A DNA stretch of 64,000 nucleotides from an uncultured Clostridia bacterium (GCA_937886445.1 CALGBY010000134.1:100308-164307), one strand, 5' to 3'. Numbered from the stretch's first letter, positions 1 to 8,298 are shown. A program made the numbers and translations. The notes: a model not told the origin generated them from the letters alone.

Positions 1-842
1 AAGTTAGTGGCCGCGTCCGTCGCGGTCACGGTAAGCTTGTTTCTGCGCCATTCCAGCACGGCGCTGTTTCCTTTGGCGTCTGTCACAAACAGGTGGTAGT
101 CATGCCCGGCGGTGCTTTCGATACTGTATTGCCCGGCTGTCAGCGCGGCCTCGTTCACATCCGCGCAGGTATCCAGCAGGATGCGCAGCAGGAAGGTGAG
201 GGGGATCTTTTCCTTTTTGCCGGGGTCATTCTGGTCTGTACAGGCTTCGCCCTCTTTGATATCCACTGCCAGAATGCTTACGCACAGGCCCTTCTCGTTG
301 ATGCCGTCCATGCACATCCACGGCAGGAAGGCAAACAGGGAAAGATCGGTACTGCCGTCATCGGCGCAGCCGGGCCTGATGCGGCTGTCCGCCTCGTAAA
401 GCCAGCGGGCGTCCGCCATAGCCACCGCGCTGTAGCCGTTCCGGGGCGCGGTACGCACCATTACATTCAGCCCGGTCACATTTCCGCTTTCATCAAGGTG
501 CGCCAGGTCATAATTGCGGCCGGTGAGGTGCGTGCCGTATTCATCACGGCAGTAAAACGCGCTGCAGCCGGCGTTAAGGCGCGGAGCGAGCAGACGAAGC
601 GGCTCCCGAAGGAAAAAGGTGCTGTAATCGTAATACGCGTCAAAGGTGTAAAAATATCCGTATTCATCGGCGCGCTCGATGCTTTCAAGCGCGGAGGCGG
701 CTTCACGGGAAAGCCAGATGCCGCTGTGCGGGTTTGCCCCTTCCCGCCGGTACCGGCAATAAAGCCCGCGTGCCAAAAAAGCGCAGGCGATCACCGTTAC
801 CGCAAGCATCAGCACCTTAAGCCCCGTGTGTTTCTTCCTCAT
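1..842 (-). CDS. Choloylglycine hydrolase-like linear amide C-N hydrolase (3' end cut by window)
   Basis: The reading frame starts at 842 and runs off the left edge, so only about 280 N-terminal residues are visible. Residues 1-24 form a basic start followed by a hydrophobic stretch (signal peptide or membrane anchor). After about 90 residues comes a Cys-Ser-Ala-Phe segment followed by GRNYDLAH. This is the signature of the Ntn-hydrolase choloylglycine hydrolase/penicillin V acylase superfamily, in which the Cys becomes the N-terminal nucleophile. A later MDGINEKGLCVS segment also fits. Known members hydrolyse linear amide bonds (bile salts, penicillin V, N-acyl amino acids); the substrate here cannot be read. 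The exported N-terminus suggests extracytoplasmic action. Promoter-like TTGCCT-17-TATAAT lies at 882-910. Confidence 0.8.
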   Translation of the reverse strand, partial: MRKKHTGLKVLMLAVTVIACAFLARGLYCRYRREGANPHSGIWLSREAASALESIERADEYGYFYTFDAYYDYSTFFLREPLRLLAPRLNAGCSAFYCRDEYGTHLTGRNYDLAHLDESGNVTGLNVMVRTAPRNGYSAVAMADARWLYEADSRIRPGCADDGSTDLSLFAFLPWMCMDGINEKGLCVSILAVDIKEGEACTDQNDPGKKEKIPLTFLLRILLDTCADVNEAALTAGQYSIESTAGHDYHLFVTDAKGNSAVLEWRRNKLTVTATDAATN

Positions 843-881
843 CCGTTCTCCGTATCCCGCGCTGCTGTATTTTTCCTGTAC

Positions 882-910
882 ATTATAGCGCATTTTGCCG
901 CCTTAGGCAA
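882..910 (-). promoter_or_regulatory. Promoter of the amide hydrolase
   Basis: Reading the minus strand, TTGCCT (910-905) and TATAAT (887-882) are separated by 17 bp and sit about 40 bp upstream of the start at 842. Confidence 0.5.
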
Positions 911-1024
911 CAAAAAACGGATGAAAAGTGAAAGAAGGCGATCATGCGGAAAAAAGCCGGTGTTCCGTCTGGCGGACGGGCTGTGATTTTCGAAGAATTC
1001 GGTTTATTATTCCGGAGAAGCTGT

Positions 1025-2401
1025 TTACTGCGCGTTTTCGCGTGTAAGATCCTTTACCCATTTGTATTTGCGGAAATGGTATATCACCCACGGGATCTTG
1101 CCCACTTCATCAAGGCATGTGCAGGCGTAGATCATCCATACCGGCCAGGAGAACGCAAAGGTGCCCAGCGCGGCCAGCGGCAGGGCGATGCCCCACATGG
1201 TGACCGCAAGGCTGTACATATCGAACATCGTATCACCTCCGGCGGCAAAAATGCCGTTTATCATGACGGTGTTCACCACCCTGCCCACCGTGTATACCGA
1301 CATCACGATCAGCATATCCTTCAGGTATCCGGCGGCGGTCTCATTCAGCTTTACAAAGGCGAGGATGACAGGTGTGAGCAGCAGCATGACCAGCGATGTG
1401 GCAATGCCGAACAGCCAGCCCAGCGCCGCCACGCGTATGCCGATGCTTTTGCCCCGGGCAAGCTCTCCCGCGCCCAGCGCGTTGCCCACCAGAATGCCGC
1501 CACCGCTGGCAAGGCCGTTGCAGGCGCAGCATACCAGCTCGATCACCGAGCCGGATACGGAATTGGCTGCGGGCGCGTTCTGATCGATATGGCCCATCAG
1601 CGCGCTGTAGGCGGTAAAGCCCACGCCCCATAGCAGGCCCGCCCCCAGCAGGGGAAGCATGCATTTGATAAAATCATGTGTAAGCCCTTTGTCGCGCAGA
1701 AAAAAGTCACGCGGAGCGGGGCGGATATGCCCCTTACGGAAGGTGAGCCCCACGGCCCACACAAGCTCTGCCAGACGGGCTATGGTAGTGGCCAGCGCAG
1801 CACCCTCCGCCTTTATTTCCGGGAAGAAGAACAGGCCGAAGATGAGCAGAGCGTTCAGCGCGATGTTGAGGATCACGGTGGTCACGCCGATCACGGCGGT
1901 ATCCTTCGCGTGGTCGGTGATCTTGAGCAGCGCCAGCCAGCACTGGCTGAAACCGCTGATGAGATAGCTCCACGCGGCGATCTTCAGGTAGGGGCAGGCA
2001 AGGGAGATCAGCTCCTCATCATTTGTGAACGCCAGCATCAGGTATTGCGGAAAGAACTCGCACCCGATAAAGAACAGCAGCGAGGTGCCTCCGGAAAGCT
2101 TTACCGTGGTCCAGAACAGCTTATCCACGCTTTTGGTATCCTTTTTGCCCCAGTACTGCGCGCCCAGCACGATGAGCGCCGCCACGAGGGTGGAAATGAT
2201 GATGTTCTGGATAAACTGTATCTTGGTGGCCAGCGATACCGCGCTCATGCTGTTTTGCTCCACACTGCCCAGCATCAGCGTATCGGCCACCGCTACAGCG
2301 GAGAGCATGAAGCTCTGCACGGCGATGGGAAGCGCCACCTTCGCAAGCTCTTTTCTGAACCCTTTTTCGAACAGTCCGTCAAGGCTCTTCAAAACCTTCA
2401 T
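1025..2401 (-). CDS. MATE family multidrug/cation antiporter
   Basis: A 458-residue, highly hydrophobic protein with about twelve predicted membrane segments, the usual length for MATE exporters. The N-terminal pattern (RKELAKVALPIAVQSF, then a VADTLMLG segment) is typical of the first MatE repeat, and the second half repeats the arrangement. These proteins sit in the cytoplasmic membrane and expel drugs or metabolites using Na+ or H+ gradients; the substrate is unknown. GGGAGA lies about 7 nt before the ATG. A good promoter, TTGACA-18-TATGAT, is at 2464-2435. The gene is monocistronic and divergent from the malic enzyme gene. Confidence 0.9.
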   Translation of the reverse strand: MKVLKSLDGLFEKGFRKELAKVALPIAVQSFMLSAVAVADTLMLGSVEQNSMSAVSLATKIQFIQNIIISTLVAALIVLGAQYWGKKDTKSVDKLFWTTVKLSGGTSLLFFIGCEFFPQYLMLAFTNDEELISLACPYLKIAAWSYLISGFSQCWLALLKITDHAKDTAVIGVTTVILNIALNALLIFGLFFFPEIKAEGAALATTIARLAELVWAVGLTFRKGHIRPAPRDFFLRDKGLTHDFIKCMLPLLGAGLLWGVGFTAYSALMGHIDQNAPAANSVSGSVIELVCCACNGLASGGGILVGNALGAGELARGKSIGIRVAALGWLFGIATSLVMLLLTPVILAFVKLNETAAGYLKDMLIVMSVYTVGRVVNTVMINGIFAAGGDTMFDMYSLAVTMWGIALPLAALGTFAFSWPVWMIYACTCLDEVGKIPWVIYHFRKYKWVKDLTRENAQ

Positions 2402-2434
2402 TCCGCTTTCTCCCTTCGGATGTCATACCCGCGT

Positions 2435-2464
2435 ATCATACAAAAAAGCGCGGGCGTCTGTCAA
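2435..2464 (-). promoter_or_regulatory. Promoter of the MATE exporter gene
   Basis: On the minus strand TTGACA (2464-2459), an 18-bp spacer and TATGAT (2440-2435) precede the start at 2401. Confidence 0.6.
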
Positions 2465-2507
2465 GGCGAAAACACAAATTCCGTACAGCCTTTCCCGGCT
2501 GTTCCCG

Positions 2508-2536
2508 TTGACGCGGCCCGTATCGCGGCATACAAT
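2508..2536 (+). promoter_or_regulatory. Promoter of the malic enzyme gene
   Basis: TTGACG (2508-2513), a 17-bp spacer and TACAAT (2531-2536) lie about 48 bp upstream of the chosen start at 2584. Confidence 0.6.
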
Positions 2537-2583
2537 ACGCATGTACCCATTTGATTGGGAAAGACGCGAAACGGAGAAGTAAA

Positions 2584-3756
2584 ATGGATTACGCGAAGCA
2601 GTCGCTCATCATGCATGAGCAGTGGAAGGGAAAGATCGACATCCGTGTAAAGGCTCCCCTTGAAACAAAGGAGGATCTGAGCGTGGCCTACACGCCCGGC
2701 GTGGCGGCGCCCTGCCTTGAGATACAGAAGGATATCGAAAAAAGCTATGTGTATACGGGCAGGGGAAACCTGTGTGCCGTTATCACGGACGGCACCGCGG
2801 TGCTGGGGCTGGGAGACATCGGCCCCGAGGCCGGCATGCCCGTGATGGAGGGAAAGTGCGCCCTCTTCAAGCGCTTTGGCAATGTGGACGCCGTGCCTAT
2901 CTGCGTAAAAACGAAGGATCCCGATGAATTCGTGCGCACGGTGTACAATATTTCAGGCTCATTCGGCGGCATCAATCTGGAGGATATCTCGGCTCCGCGC
3001 TGCTTTGAAATAGAAGCAAAACTGAAGGAGCTGTGCGATATCCCCGTATTTCACGATGATCAACACGGCACGGCGGTGATCGTGCTGGCAGGGCTGATCA
3101 ACGCGCTGAAGGCCGTGGGAAAAAAGAAGGAGGAAGCACGGGTGGTGTCGGTAGGCTGCGGCGCGGCGGGCATCTCCATCGCAAGGCTGCTTCTGGAGTA
3201 CGGCTTCCGGGATATCGTGATGTGCGATAAAAAAGGTATACTGAACGCGGATGATCCCGATTTTAACCCGTATCAGCGTGAGATGGCGCGAAAGACCAAC
3301 CCGCGCGGGGTAAAGGGCGGGCTTGCGGACGCGATGAAGGGCGCCGATATCGTGATCGGCACCAGCGCGCCCGGCGTGATCACCCCGGCCATGGTATCCT
3401 CCATGAACAGGGACGGCATCGTATTTGCCTGTGCCAACCCCACGCCGGAGATCTTTCCGGACGAGGCGAAGCGCGCGGGCGCGGCTGTGGTATCCACTGG
3501 CCGTAGCGATTATCCCAACCAGATCAACAATGTGCTGGCCTTCCCGGGCATTTTCCGCGGCGCCTTTGACGCGCGTGCCTGCCGCATCAACGAGCAGATG
3601 AAGCTGGTCGCGGCGCAGGCGCTGGCAGGGCTTGTGAGCGAAAGCGAGCTCAGCACGGATCATATCATTCCTTCTCCCTTTGACGTGCGTGTGCCCGCTG
3701 CTGTGGCGGATGCCGTAGCGCGTGCAGCGAGGGAGACGGGGGATATAAGGGCCTGA
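2584..3756 (+). CDS. NAD(P)-dependent malic enzyme (malate dehydrogenase, decarboxylating)
   Basis: A 390-residue soluble enzyme of the short bacterial malic enzyme type, oxidatively decarboxylating malate to pyruvate. Visible family features are AYTPGVAAPCLEI near the N-terminus, the YVYTGRGNLCAVITDGTAVLGLGDIGP segment (given here only as a landmark), the FHDDQHGTAVI metal-binding motif and a Rossmann GCGAAGISIA motif in the nucleotide domain. An in-frame ATG at 2551 would add 11 residues, but the CGGAGAAG ribosome site immediately before 2584 favours the start given. No phosphotransacetylase extension is present. In a fermenter it links C4 acids to pyruvate. Confidence 0.92.
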   Translation: MDYAKQSLIMHEQWKGKIDIRVKAPLETKEDLSVAYTPGVAAPCLEIQKDIEKSYVYTGRGNLCAVITDGTAVLGLGDIGPEAGMPVMEGKCALFKRFGNVDAVPICVKTKDPDEFVRTVYNISGSFGGINLEDISAPRCFEIEAKLKELCDIPVFHDDQHGTAVIVLAGLINALKAVGKKKEEARVVSVGCGAAGISIARLLLEYGFRDIVMCDKKGILNADDPDFNPYQREMARKTNPRGVKGGLADAMKGADIVIGTSAPGVITPAMVSSMNRDGIVFACANPTPEIFPDEAKRAGAAVVSTGRSDYPNQINNVLAFPGIFRGAFDARACRINEQMKLVAAQALAGLVSESELSTDHIIPSPFDVRVPAAVADAVARAARETGDIRA

Positions 3757-3759
3757 CGG

Positions 3760-4020
3760 CCCTCGAAAGCAAGCGGGGCAGGCCGCGCTTGCTTTCGTTG
3801 CGAACGAAAGCAGGGCGTTACCTGCTTTTGTTCGATAACATCCATTTCCTATAAAAAGGCATTTCCGGTGAACCGTATACACCGGAAACGCTCTTTTTAC
3901 GTCCGGAAATGGATATATGTAGCGGCTTTCAGCCGCTCCTCGGCGACGCGCATGTCGCCGCCTGCGGATATATGATCGAAGGGCTGCGGCCCTTCGATGC
4001 ATCCCGGAGAGGGGGAGGAA
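3760..4020 (+). repeat. Modular hairpin repeat, copy A
   Basis: This gene-free stretch is made of linked inverted repeats: a GAAAGCAAGCG/CGCTTGCTTTC stem (3766-3799), a CATCCATTTCC/GGAAATGGAT outer stem enclosing a CCGGTG/CACCGG stem (3839-3915), an AGCGGCTTTCAGCCGCT stem (3918-3934), a GGCGACGCGCATGTCGCC stem (3940-3957) and an ATCGAAGGGC/GCCCTTCGAT stem (3973-3996). Related copies lie at 16555-16862 (inverted), 17391-17580, 18917-19062 and 54405-54550. It begins at the 3' end of the malic enzyme gene. No ORF of note lies inside. Confidence 0.7.
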
Positions 4021-4052
4021 GGTGCGTACACGATCTTCAAACCTTTAGCCCG

Positions 4053-4110
4053 CTCTCCGGAAAAGGCAACGATGTCTGTTTGAAAAATAGCCGAGACCAT
4101 TTCCAAACTT
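4053..4110 (+). repeat. Short dispersed repeat (CTCCGGAARAGG type), diverged copy
   Basis: The CTCCGGAAAAGGCAACGATG block here, followed by TCTGTTTGAA, is almost identical to sequences at 51705-51770 and related to 51772-51828. The partner hairpin arm (GATCTTCAAAC) appears just upstream at 4031-4041. It lies in the untranslated region ahead of the MBL-fold gene. Confidence 0.5.
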
Positions 4111-4132
4111 ACATCATTTATTACTGCTTCCC

Positions 4133-4161
4133 TTGCAAACACGCGGAAAACAGTGTAAAAT
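4133..4161 (+). promoter_or_regulatory. Promoter of the MBL-fold hydrolase gene
   Basis: TTGCAA (4133-4138), 17 bp and TAAAAT (4156-4161) precede the ATG at 4219 by about 58 bp. Confidence 0.5.
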
Positions 4162-4218
4162 AGCAGATGAAAGAACAGAGATATCGCGCTGCCGGCTGTC
4201 CTGAAAGGAGAAAACACA

Positions 4219-4899
4219 ATGAAGAAAACGGTATCCATGCTGCTTGCTCTGCTGCTTTTGACGGTCAGCCTGTTTGCTGCGGCAGAAGGAGAGGCTGCGG
4301 GCGTACGCGTCCTTGTGCAGGGGCATGCCAGCCTGCGCGTTACCACTCCGGAGGGAAGGATCATCTATATCGATCCCTACACGGGCGAGGGGTATGACCT
4401 TCCGGCGGATCTGATCCTGATCACCCACGGTCATTCAGACCATAACGCGCAGTACAAGGTGAAAAACCGTGCCGAGGGCTGCCGCATCATTACGCAAAAG
4501 GAAGCGCTGGCGGAGGGCATCCATCAAACCTTTGATCTGGGATATGTCACGGTGGAGGCGGTGGAAGCCGGAAACAACAAAAACCACAGCCTGAACAGCT
4601 GTGTGGGCTATGTGCTTACCTTCTCAAACGGAAGCACCCTGTATGTATCGGGAGATACCTCCGCTACGGAGCAGATGGCGCAGCTGGCCGAAAGGCACCT
4701 GGACGCTGCGTTTTTCTGCTGTGACGGTACATACAACATGGGGCTGGAGGAAGCTCTGCAGTGCGCTCAGCTGGTGGGCGCGCGGGTATCCATCCCTTAT
4801 CATGAAACGCTCCTGCGTGCCGACGCGGAAAGGAAGGGCATCACCCTTCCCGATGGCATCCTGATCGTGCAGGCAGGGGAGGAATATATCATCGAATAA
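4219..4899 (+). CDS. Secreted metallo-beta-lactamase-fold hydrolase (UlaG-like)
   Basis: 226 residues with a clear signal peptide (MKKTVSMLLALLLLTVSLFAAAE, shown only to mark it; cleavage near residue 23). The mature part carries the MBL zinc motif HGHSDH at residues 70-75, a GHAS segment at the start of the fold, an SGDT metal-ligand segment near residue 142 and a C-terminal PYHE. The size and motif order fit the UlaG-like subgroup of metal-dependent hydrolases, but the export signal is unusual for that group and the substrate is unknown. AAGGAG sits 8 nt before the ATG. A CCTTCGGTC/GACCGAAGG stem lies between it and the next gene (4905-4925). Confidence 0.82.
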   Translation: MKKTVSMLLALLLLTVSLFAAAEGEAAGVRVLVQGHASLRVTTPEGRIIYIDPYTGEGYDLPADLILITHGHSDHNAQYKVKNRAEGCRIITQKEALAEGIHQTFDLGYVTVEAVEAGNNKNHSLNSCVGYVLTFSNGSTLYVSGDTSATEQMAQLAERHLDAAFFCCDGTYNMGLEEALQCAQLVGARVSIPYHETLLRADAERKGITLPDGILIVQAGEEYIIE

Positions 4900-4951
4900 T
4901 ACGGCCTTCGGTCACAGACCGAAGGGACGCTGCAGAAACGGAGAACACGCT

Positions 4952-6682
4952 ATGCTTTATCATTCAGCCCGCCGCGCGCGGGGAAAAAAGGTCCTGCTGA
5001 CGGCGGTCGCCCTGCTTTTCATGCTGCTTTCCGGCGGAACCGCCACGGCGGAGGAGCAGCCCCTTTCCTTCCGACAGATGGCGCAGCCCGAAAAGGGTGC
5101 GGTGCCCGTCTATGAAGAACGCAGCACAAAAAGCCGGGAGATCGCCCGGCTGGAAAAGGGGCAGCAGTGTGAGGTGATCGGCACGGCGGATCCCTATTAT
5201 CTGGTGCGCGTGGGGGATCAGACGGGCTACGCGTCACAAAGCAGGCTGACGGTTCAAACGGTGCAGGCGGATGTGCCCGAGGCCCTCTGCGACACCGTGT
5301 CGCTGCTTACCGCCACGCCCGGACGCCATGAGGAATACCTGCTGCTGCAGGGCACCTTTACCGCGGATGAGCCGCTGGAGACCCTTTTCATTTACATATG
5401 GGATGAAAGGCAGCAGAAGATCGAGCATACCTATGTGAAGGATCTGGATACTCCCGCCGCGGAGGTGGATGCTTCCGTTCTGCAAAAGGCGTTTCCGCTG
5501 TGCAAGTATGACGGCGGAAGAAAAGAGCTTGTGGTCGAAGGCTGCACGGCGGGGGAGACCGTGGTGCTGTACCGCTCGCCGGTCTACATGTTCGGCGAAC
5601 TGAAGGAGCCGGTGCATGTTACGGGTAAATGCCGCGGATTGCCGCAATCGGTAACGGATGAGCAGGTCAGCACGGCCTGGATCCCGAAGAAATCGGAGCC
5701 TTCGCTCACTGTCACGATCCCGGAGCAGGTGAATGCTGCCCTGATGACGCTGGAATGGCGTGATCTGCCCGAATCCTTTACCGTGGAGCTGACAGACGAA
5801 AACGGACAGGTGATTCAAAAAACAGAAAAGAAAAATGTGTTTTATATGGAATCCGTTCCCCTGACCAGCCGGGTGCGGAAGGCCGTGATCACTCCCGCGG
5901 GAGAAAATGCCGCGCTGGCTGGTGTGCGGGTATACCGCGAAAACTATCCCGCGCATGATGTGCAGGAATGGCAGCCCCTTCCGGACAAGATCGATATCCT
6001 GCTGGTTTCCACCCATCAGGATGATGAGTTCCTTTTCTTCGGGGGAAGCATTCCGTATTATGCCGCCCGGCAGGATGTGACCATCGGTGTTCTCTATATG
6101 GCGGATTGCGGCCGGTACAGGTACCGGGAGGCGCTGAACGGGCTGTGGAGCGCGGGGCTGAGGCATTATCCCGTCTTTTTGGGTCTGGAGGACTACTATA
6201 CCACCAGCATCGATCAGGCACGCGCCCTGTGGCGGAATGATGATCCCGAAAAGCTGCTTGTGCGGGTGATACGGCAATATAAGCCGGAGGTGATCCTCTG
6301 TCAGGATCTGAACGGCGAATACGGCCACGGCCAGCACAAATACACCGCACAGCTGGTAACGGAGGCCTTCTCTCTGGCGGCGGATGAGGCGTATGATCCG
6401 CAGTCTGCCGGGGAGCTTGGCACCTGGCAGATCAAAAAATGCTATGTTCATCTTTATGAGGAAAACCAGATCAGGATGGACTGGAATGTGCCTCTGGATG
6501 ATGCCGGCGTGATCACCCCCATGTTTCTTGCATGGGAGGGGTATGATAAAAGCAAATCCCAGATCGCCGCTTTCAGCATGGAACGGGACGGCGTGCAGTA
6601 TGATAATACCCTGTTCGGGCTTTACCGGTCCACGGTGGGGCCGGATACCCTGAAGAACGATTTTTTAGAAAATGTTCGATAA
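4952..6682 (+). CDS. Secreted SH3-domain/PIG-L family deacetylase
   Basis: A 576-residue exported protein with an N-terminal signal segment (about residues 12-33). An SH3-like domain (VPVYEERSTKSREIARLEKG onwards, about residues 48-100) is followed by a beta-rich middle region and a C-terminal PIG-L/LmbE domain. That domain shows HQDDE at residues 355-359 in place of the usual HPDDE zinc motif, and HGQHKYT further on supplies the third histidine. Family members remove N-acetyl groups from GlcNAc-containing glycans or cofactors. SH3 targeting suggests a cell-wall or extracellular glycan, which is inference. It probably shares a transcript with the upstream gene, 52 bp away. Confidence 0.8.
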   Translation: MLYHSARRARGKKVLLTAVALLFMLLSGGTATAEEQPLSFRQMAQPEKGAVPVYEERSTKSREIARLEKGQQCEVIGTADPYYLVRVGDQTGYASQSRLTVQTVQADVPEALCDTVSLLTATPGRHEEYLLLQGTFTADEPLETLFIYIWDERQQKIEHTYVKDLDTPAAEVDASVLQKAFPLCKYDGGRKELVVEGCTAGETVVLYRSPVYMFGELKEPVHVTGKCRGLPQSVTDEQVSTAWIPKKSEPSLTVTIPEQVNAALMTLEWRDLPESFTVELTDENGQVIQKTEKKNVFYMESVPLTSRVRKAVITPAGENAALAGVRVYRENYPAHDVQEWQPLPDKIDILLVSTHQDDEFLFFGGSIPYYAARQDVTIGVLYMADCGRYRYREALNGLWSAGLRHYPVFLGLEDYYTTSIDQARALWRNDDPEKLLVRVIRQYKPEVILCQDLNGEYGHGQHKYTAQLVTEAFSLAADEAYDPQSAGELGTWQIKKCYVHLYEENQIRMDWNVPLDDAGVITPMFLAWEGYDKSKSQIAAFSMERDGVQYDNTLFGLYRSTVGPDTLKNDFLENVR

Positions 6683-6762
6683 ACTGTGATCGCCTTTATT
6701 CCGTCCTGTTTGTTTCAGAGAATGACGCGCCGCAAAAGGGTGAATGAAAGGAGAGTTTGCCA

Positions 6763-6915
6763 ATGAATGTTGCGGTGATTATCCTGAGTGCTATATTCCT
6801 CTTCCTTGTTTTTGTCGTTGGTTCAAAGGTAGATGATGAGTGGTATCCGAAATGGAGAAAGAAGTATATGCAAAAGCTGATCGACGAGTATGAAAAGGAT
6901 GGAAGCTATGAGTGA
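6763..6915 (+). CDS. Small single-pass membrane protein, unknown
   Basis: A 50-residue ORF preceded by AAAGGAGAG. Residues 3-20 are strongly hydrophobic (VAVIILSAIFLFLVFVVG) and the rest is charged and aromatic, suggesting an N-terminally anchored protein with a short cytoplasmic tail. Its stop codon overlaps the ATG of the next gene (ATG at 6908, TGA at 6913-6915), so the two are translationally coupled and probably act together. I do not recognise the family. Confidence 0.6.
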   Translation: MNVAVIILSAIFLFLVFVVGSKVDDEWYPKWRKKYMQKLIDEYEKDGSYE

Positions 6916-7711
6916 TTTTGTATATCTTCTTCATTTAGTCATCGGAATACCGGTTGTAATGGCGGCCGGACTGTCTGTCATTGCTCTTCTCGTCATGTAT
7001 GACCATTACTACAAGGACAAGGAACTGGTTAAGATGAGAAAGGGAAGATACGATAATGAGTACAGGATGTACTATCATTTCAAGCGGTTCTATAAGGATA
7101 ACGATTCTGTTATCGGAAACAGATACGCCACGGATATGGATTGGAAATGCGCGTCTTGGTGTACTAATTTTGATTATCTGATGGAGATCACCGACAGTTC
7201 GCATCTGCGGGCGCTCAGATCGTGGTATGAGTTCCGCAAGGTCTATGAGGATCCGACCGGTGAATATCCCACCATCAGCGGAGACGAGCGGCTTGAACGC
7301 CTGTATTACGGATTGGAAACCGTAGAGCAGACGATCCTGAAGGATATAACGAATGTGCGGTTCGGCATCAGAAAGGTCGGCAAGAATTGGCGGGATGATA
7401 CCGATCTGAAGAAATGGTGCAACGGAGCGGGAGAAAGACGCATCATCATCAGTCACGGAAACAACCGATATATCGGCATCGAGGGGATATATCTGCGGGC
7501 GTACTCAATAAACAGCAGAGAGATGTGTACTGTCTGGTTCAGCAAGGGTTTGAAGCTCGCGCTGAACAAAGCCTGCGCTCCGTGTTCCTATACCAAGATG
7601 TTCACGGCTTATCTGGATCATTCGCACGGCGATATCATCGTTCCGTATAACAACCAGCAGTTTCCTGTGAACGCGCTGAATAATGAGGAAATCCACATTC
7701 GCATAGATTGA
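6908..7711 (+). CDS. Unknown protein with N-terminal membrane segment
   Basis: 267 residues from the ATG at 6908; in-frame ATGs at 6890 and 6899 would add 6 or 3 residues, but overlap with the upstream gene favours 6908. Residues 3-30 are hydrophobic (FVYLLHLVIGIPVVMAAGLS), followed by a soluble domain rich in Tyr, Trp and Arg that I cannot assign. The C-terminus contains a DHSHGDIIVPYNNQ segment, reminiscent of proteins that end in a PH-like beta barrel, but this is not strong enough to name. Base composition is clearly lower in GC than the flanking metabolic genes, suggesting an accessory gene. Confidence 0.55.
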   Translation: MSDFVYLLHLVIGIPVVMAAGLSVIALLVMYDHYYKDKELVKMRKGRYDNEYRMYYHFKRFYKDNDSVIGNRYATDMDWKCASWCTNFDYLMEITDSSHLRALRSWYEFRKVYEDPTGEYPTISGDERLERLYYGLETVEQTILKDITNVRFGIRKVGKNWRDDTDLKKWCNGAGERRIIISHGNNRYIGIEGIYLRAYSINSREMCTVWFSKGLKLALNKACAPCSYTKMFTAYLDHSHGDIIVPYNNQQFPVNALNNEEIHIRID

Positions 7712-8121
7712 GCGTCTCTTTATCAATATTTACAGGATTATTTGAAAAGCGTAATTCTGATATATGGGAGGAATATCTATTATATGAATAAGGAAGATTT
7801 TTTCGGCCTAATATGTGATCATTGCTCATCATCAGTATAAGCCGTCATAGCTTTACTATCAGCTCGTGGATTCCTTATTGAAAATAAGGGAGGCCGATTT
7901 ATTTGTTCGGATAATTCACACAAAAGCGATCCACATGAATTAAATACCATCCTCTCTTCAATCAGGATGGGTATCTGTCCCTTATGTTTCAGAATATGCG
8001 GTTCTGACACAGTCAAAAACCGCGTCGAATGCCGCATGATGAGACCGGCGGGAAAAATCATGCCGAAGAGGAACAAAATGTTTACAAATGCGAAAAAGCA
8101 GGATTGTTTTCTTGTCTTTGC
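7712..8121. other. AT-rich gap upstream of the CRISPR locus with gene fragments
   Basis: No confident gene. On the plus strand an 18-codon ORF (7784-7840, MNKEDFFGLICDHCSSSV) follows a GGGAGG site and may be the head of a truncated gene. On the minus strand 7819-8040 reads as a 73-residue ORF (starting MRHSTRFLTV, containing ILKHKGQIPILIEE and CELSEQINRPPLF) that looks protein-like but lacks a ribosome site. The two overlap in antisense, so at most one is real. The region may be decayed accessory DNA at the edge of the CRISPR insertion. Confidence 0.3.
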
Positions 8122-8150
8122 TTGACATACATGAAAAAATAATATAAAAT
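8122..8150 (+). promoter_or_regulatory. Probable cas operon promoter
   Basis: TTGACA (8122-8127), a 17-bp spacer and TAAAAT (8145-8150) form a near-consensus promoter pointing at cas9. The predicted start near 8157 gives a leader of about 140 nt that is fully complementary to the divergently encoded tracrRNA. Confidence 0.65.
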
Positions 8151-8170
8151 AAAAGCCCATGAAGGGCTTT
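8145..8170 (-). terminator. Intrinsic terminator of the tracrRNA
   Basis: On the minus strand AAAGCCC (8170-8164), loop TTCAT and GGGCTTT (8158-8152) are followed by a T-rich tail. It forms the last hairpin of the tracrRNA. Confidence 0.75.
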
Positions 8171-8262
8171 CATAAGCACACACTGTGCTGGTCGGTCACC
8201 CGACGGTTTGAGAAAACTTTTATTTGAACGCGTAGTGTAATCACATAGGGGTCTGTGATCAC
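8147..8262 (-). ncRNA. tracrRNA of the type II-A CRISPR-Cas system
   Basis: The minus strand carries an anti-repeat at about 8259-8222. AGACCCCTA and GATTACACTAC match the complement of the CRISPR repeat exactly; a bulge and a wobble-paired UUCAAAU that pairs with the repeat 5' end (GUUUGAG) follow. Downstream are a GUCGG-GUGA-CCGAC hairpin, a GCACA-GUG-UGUGC hairpin and the terminator hairpin, the expected tracrRNA architecture of about 116 nt. A promoter (TTGACA-17-TACACT) at 8297-8269 predicts the 5' end near 8262. It should pair with crRNA, recruit the host double-strand RNase (RNase III in characterised systems) and load Cas9. Confidence 0.82.
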
Positions 8263-8268
8263 AATAAC

Positions 8269-8297
8269 AGTGTATCAAACTCAAAAGGAGTTGTCAA
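8269..8297 (-). promoter_or_regulatory. tracrRNA promoter overlapping the cas9 translation start
   Basis: On the minus strand TTGACA (8297-8292), 17 bp and TACACT (8274-8269). The -35 box lies between the cas9 ribosome site (AAAGGAG, 8284-8290) and its ATG at 8299, so tracrRNA initiation and cas9 leader transcription occupy the same DNA. Confidence 0.7.
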
Positions 8298-8298
8298 T

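Noticed and set aside
951..990. Terminator for the MATE gene (imperfect stem with T-run near 951-956)
   Set aside because: The stem is interrupted and uneven; kept out of the feature list as too weak.
3760..4218. Riboswitch or structured regulatory RNA ahead of the MBL-fold gene
   Set aside because: The hairpins belong to dispersed repeats found after unrelated genes, and the promoter lies downstream of them.
7982..8284. 100-codon minus-strand ORF crossing the tracrRNA
   Set aside because: It overlaps the tracrRNA, its terminator and the cas9 leader and has no protein-like features.
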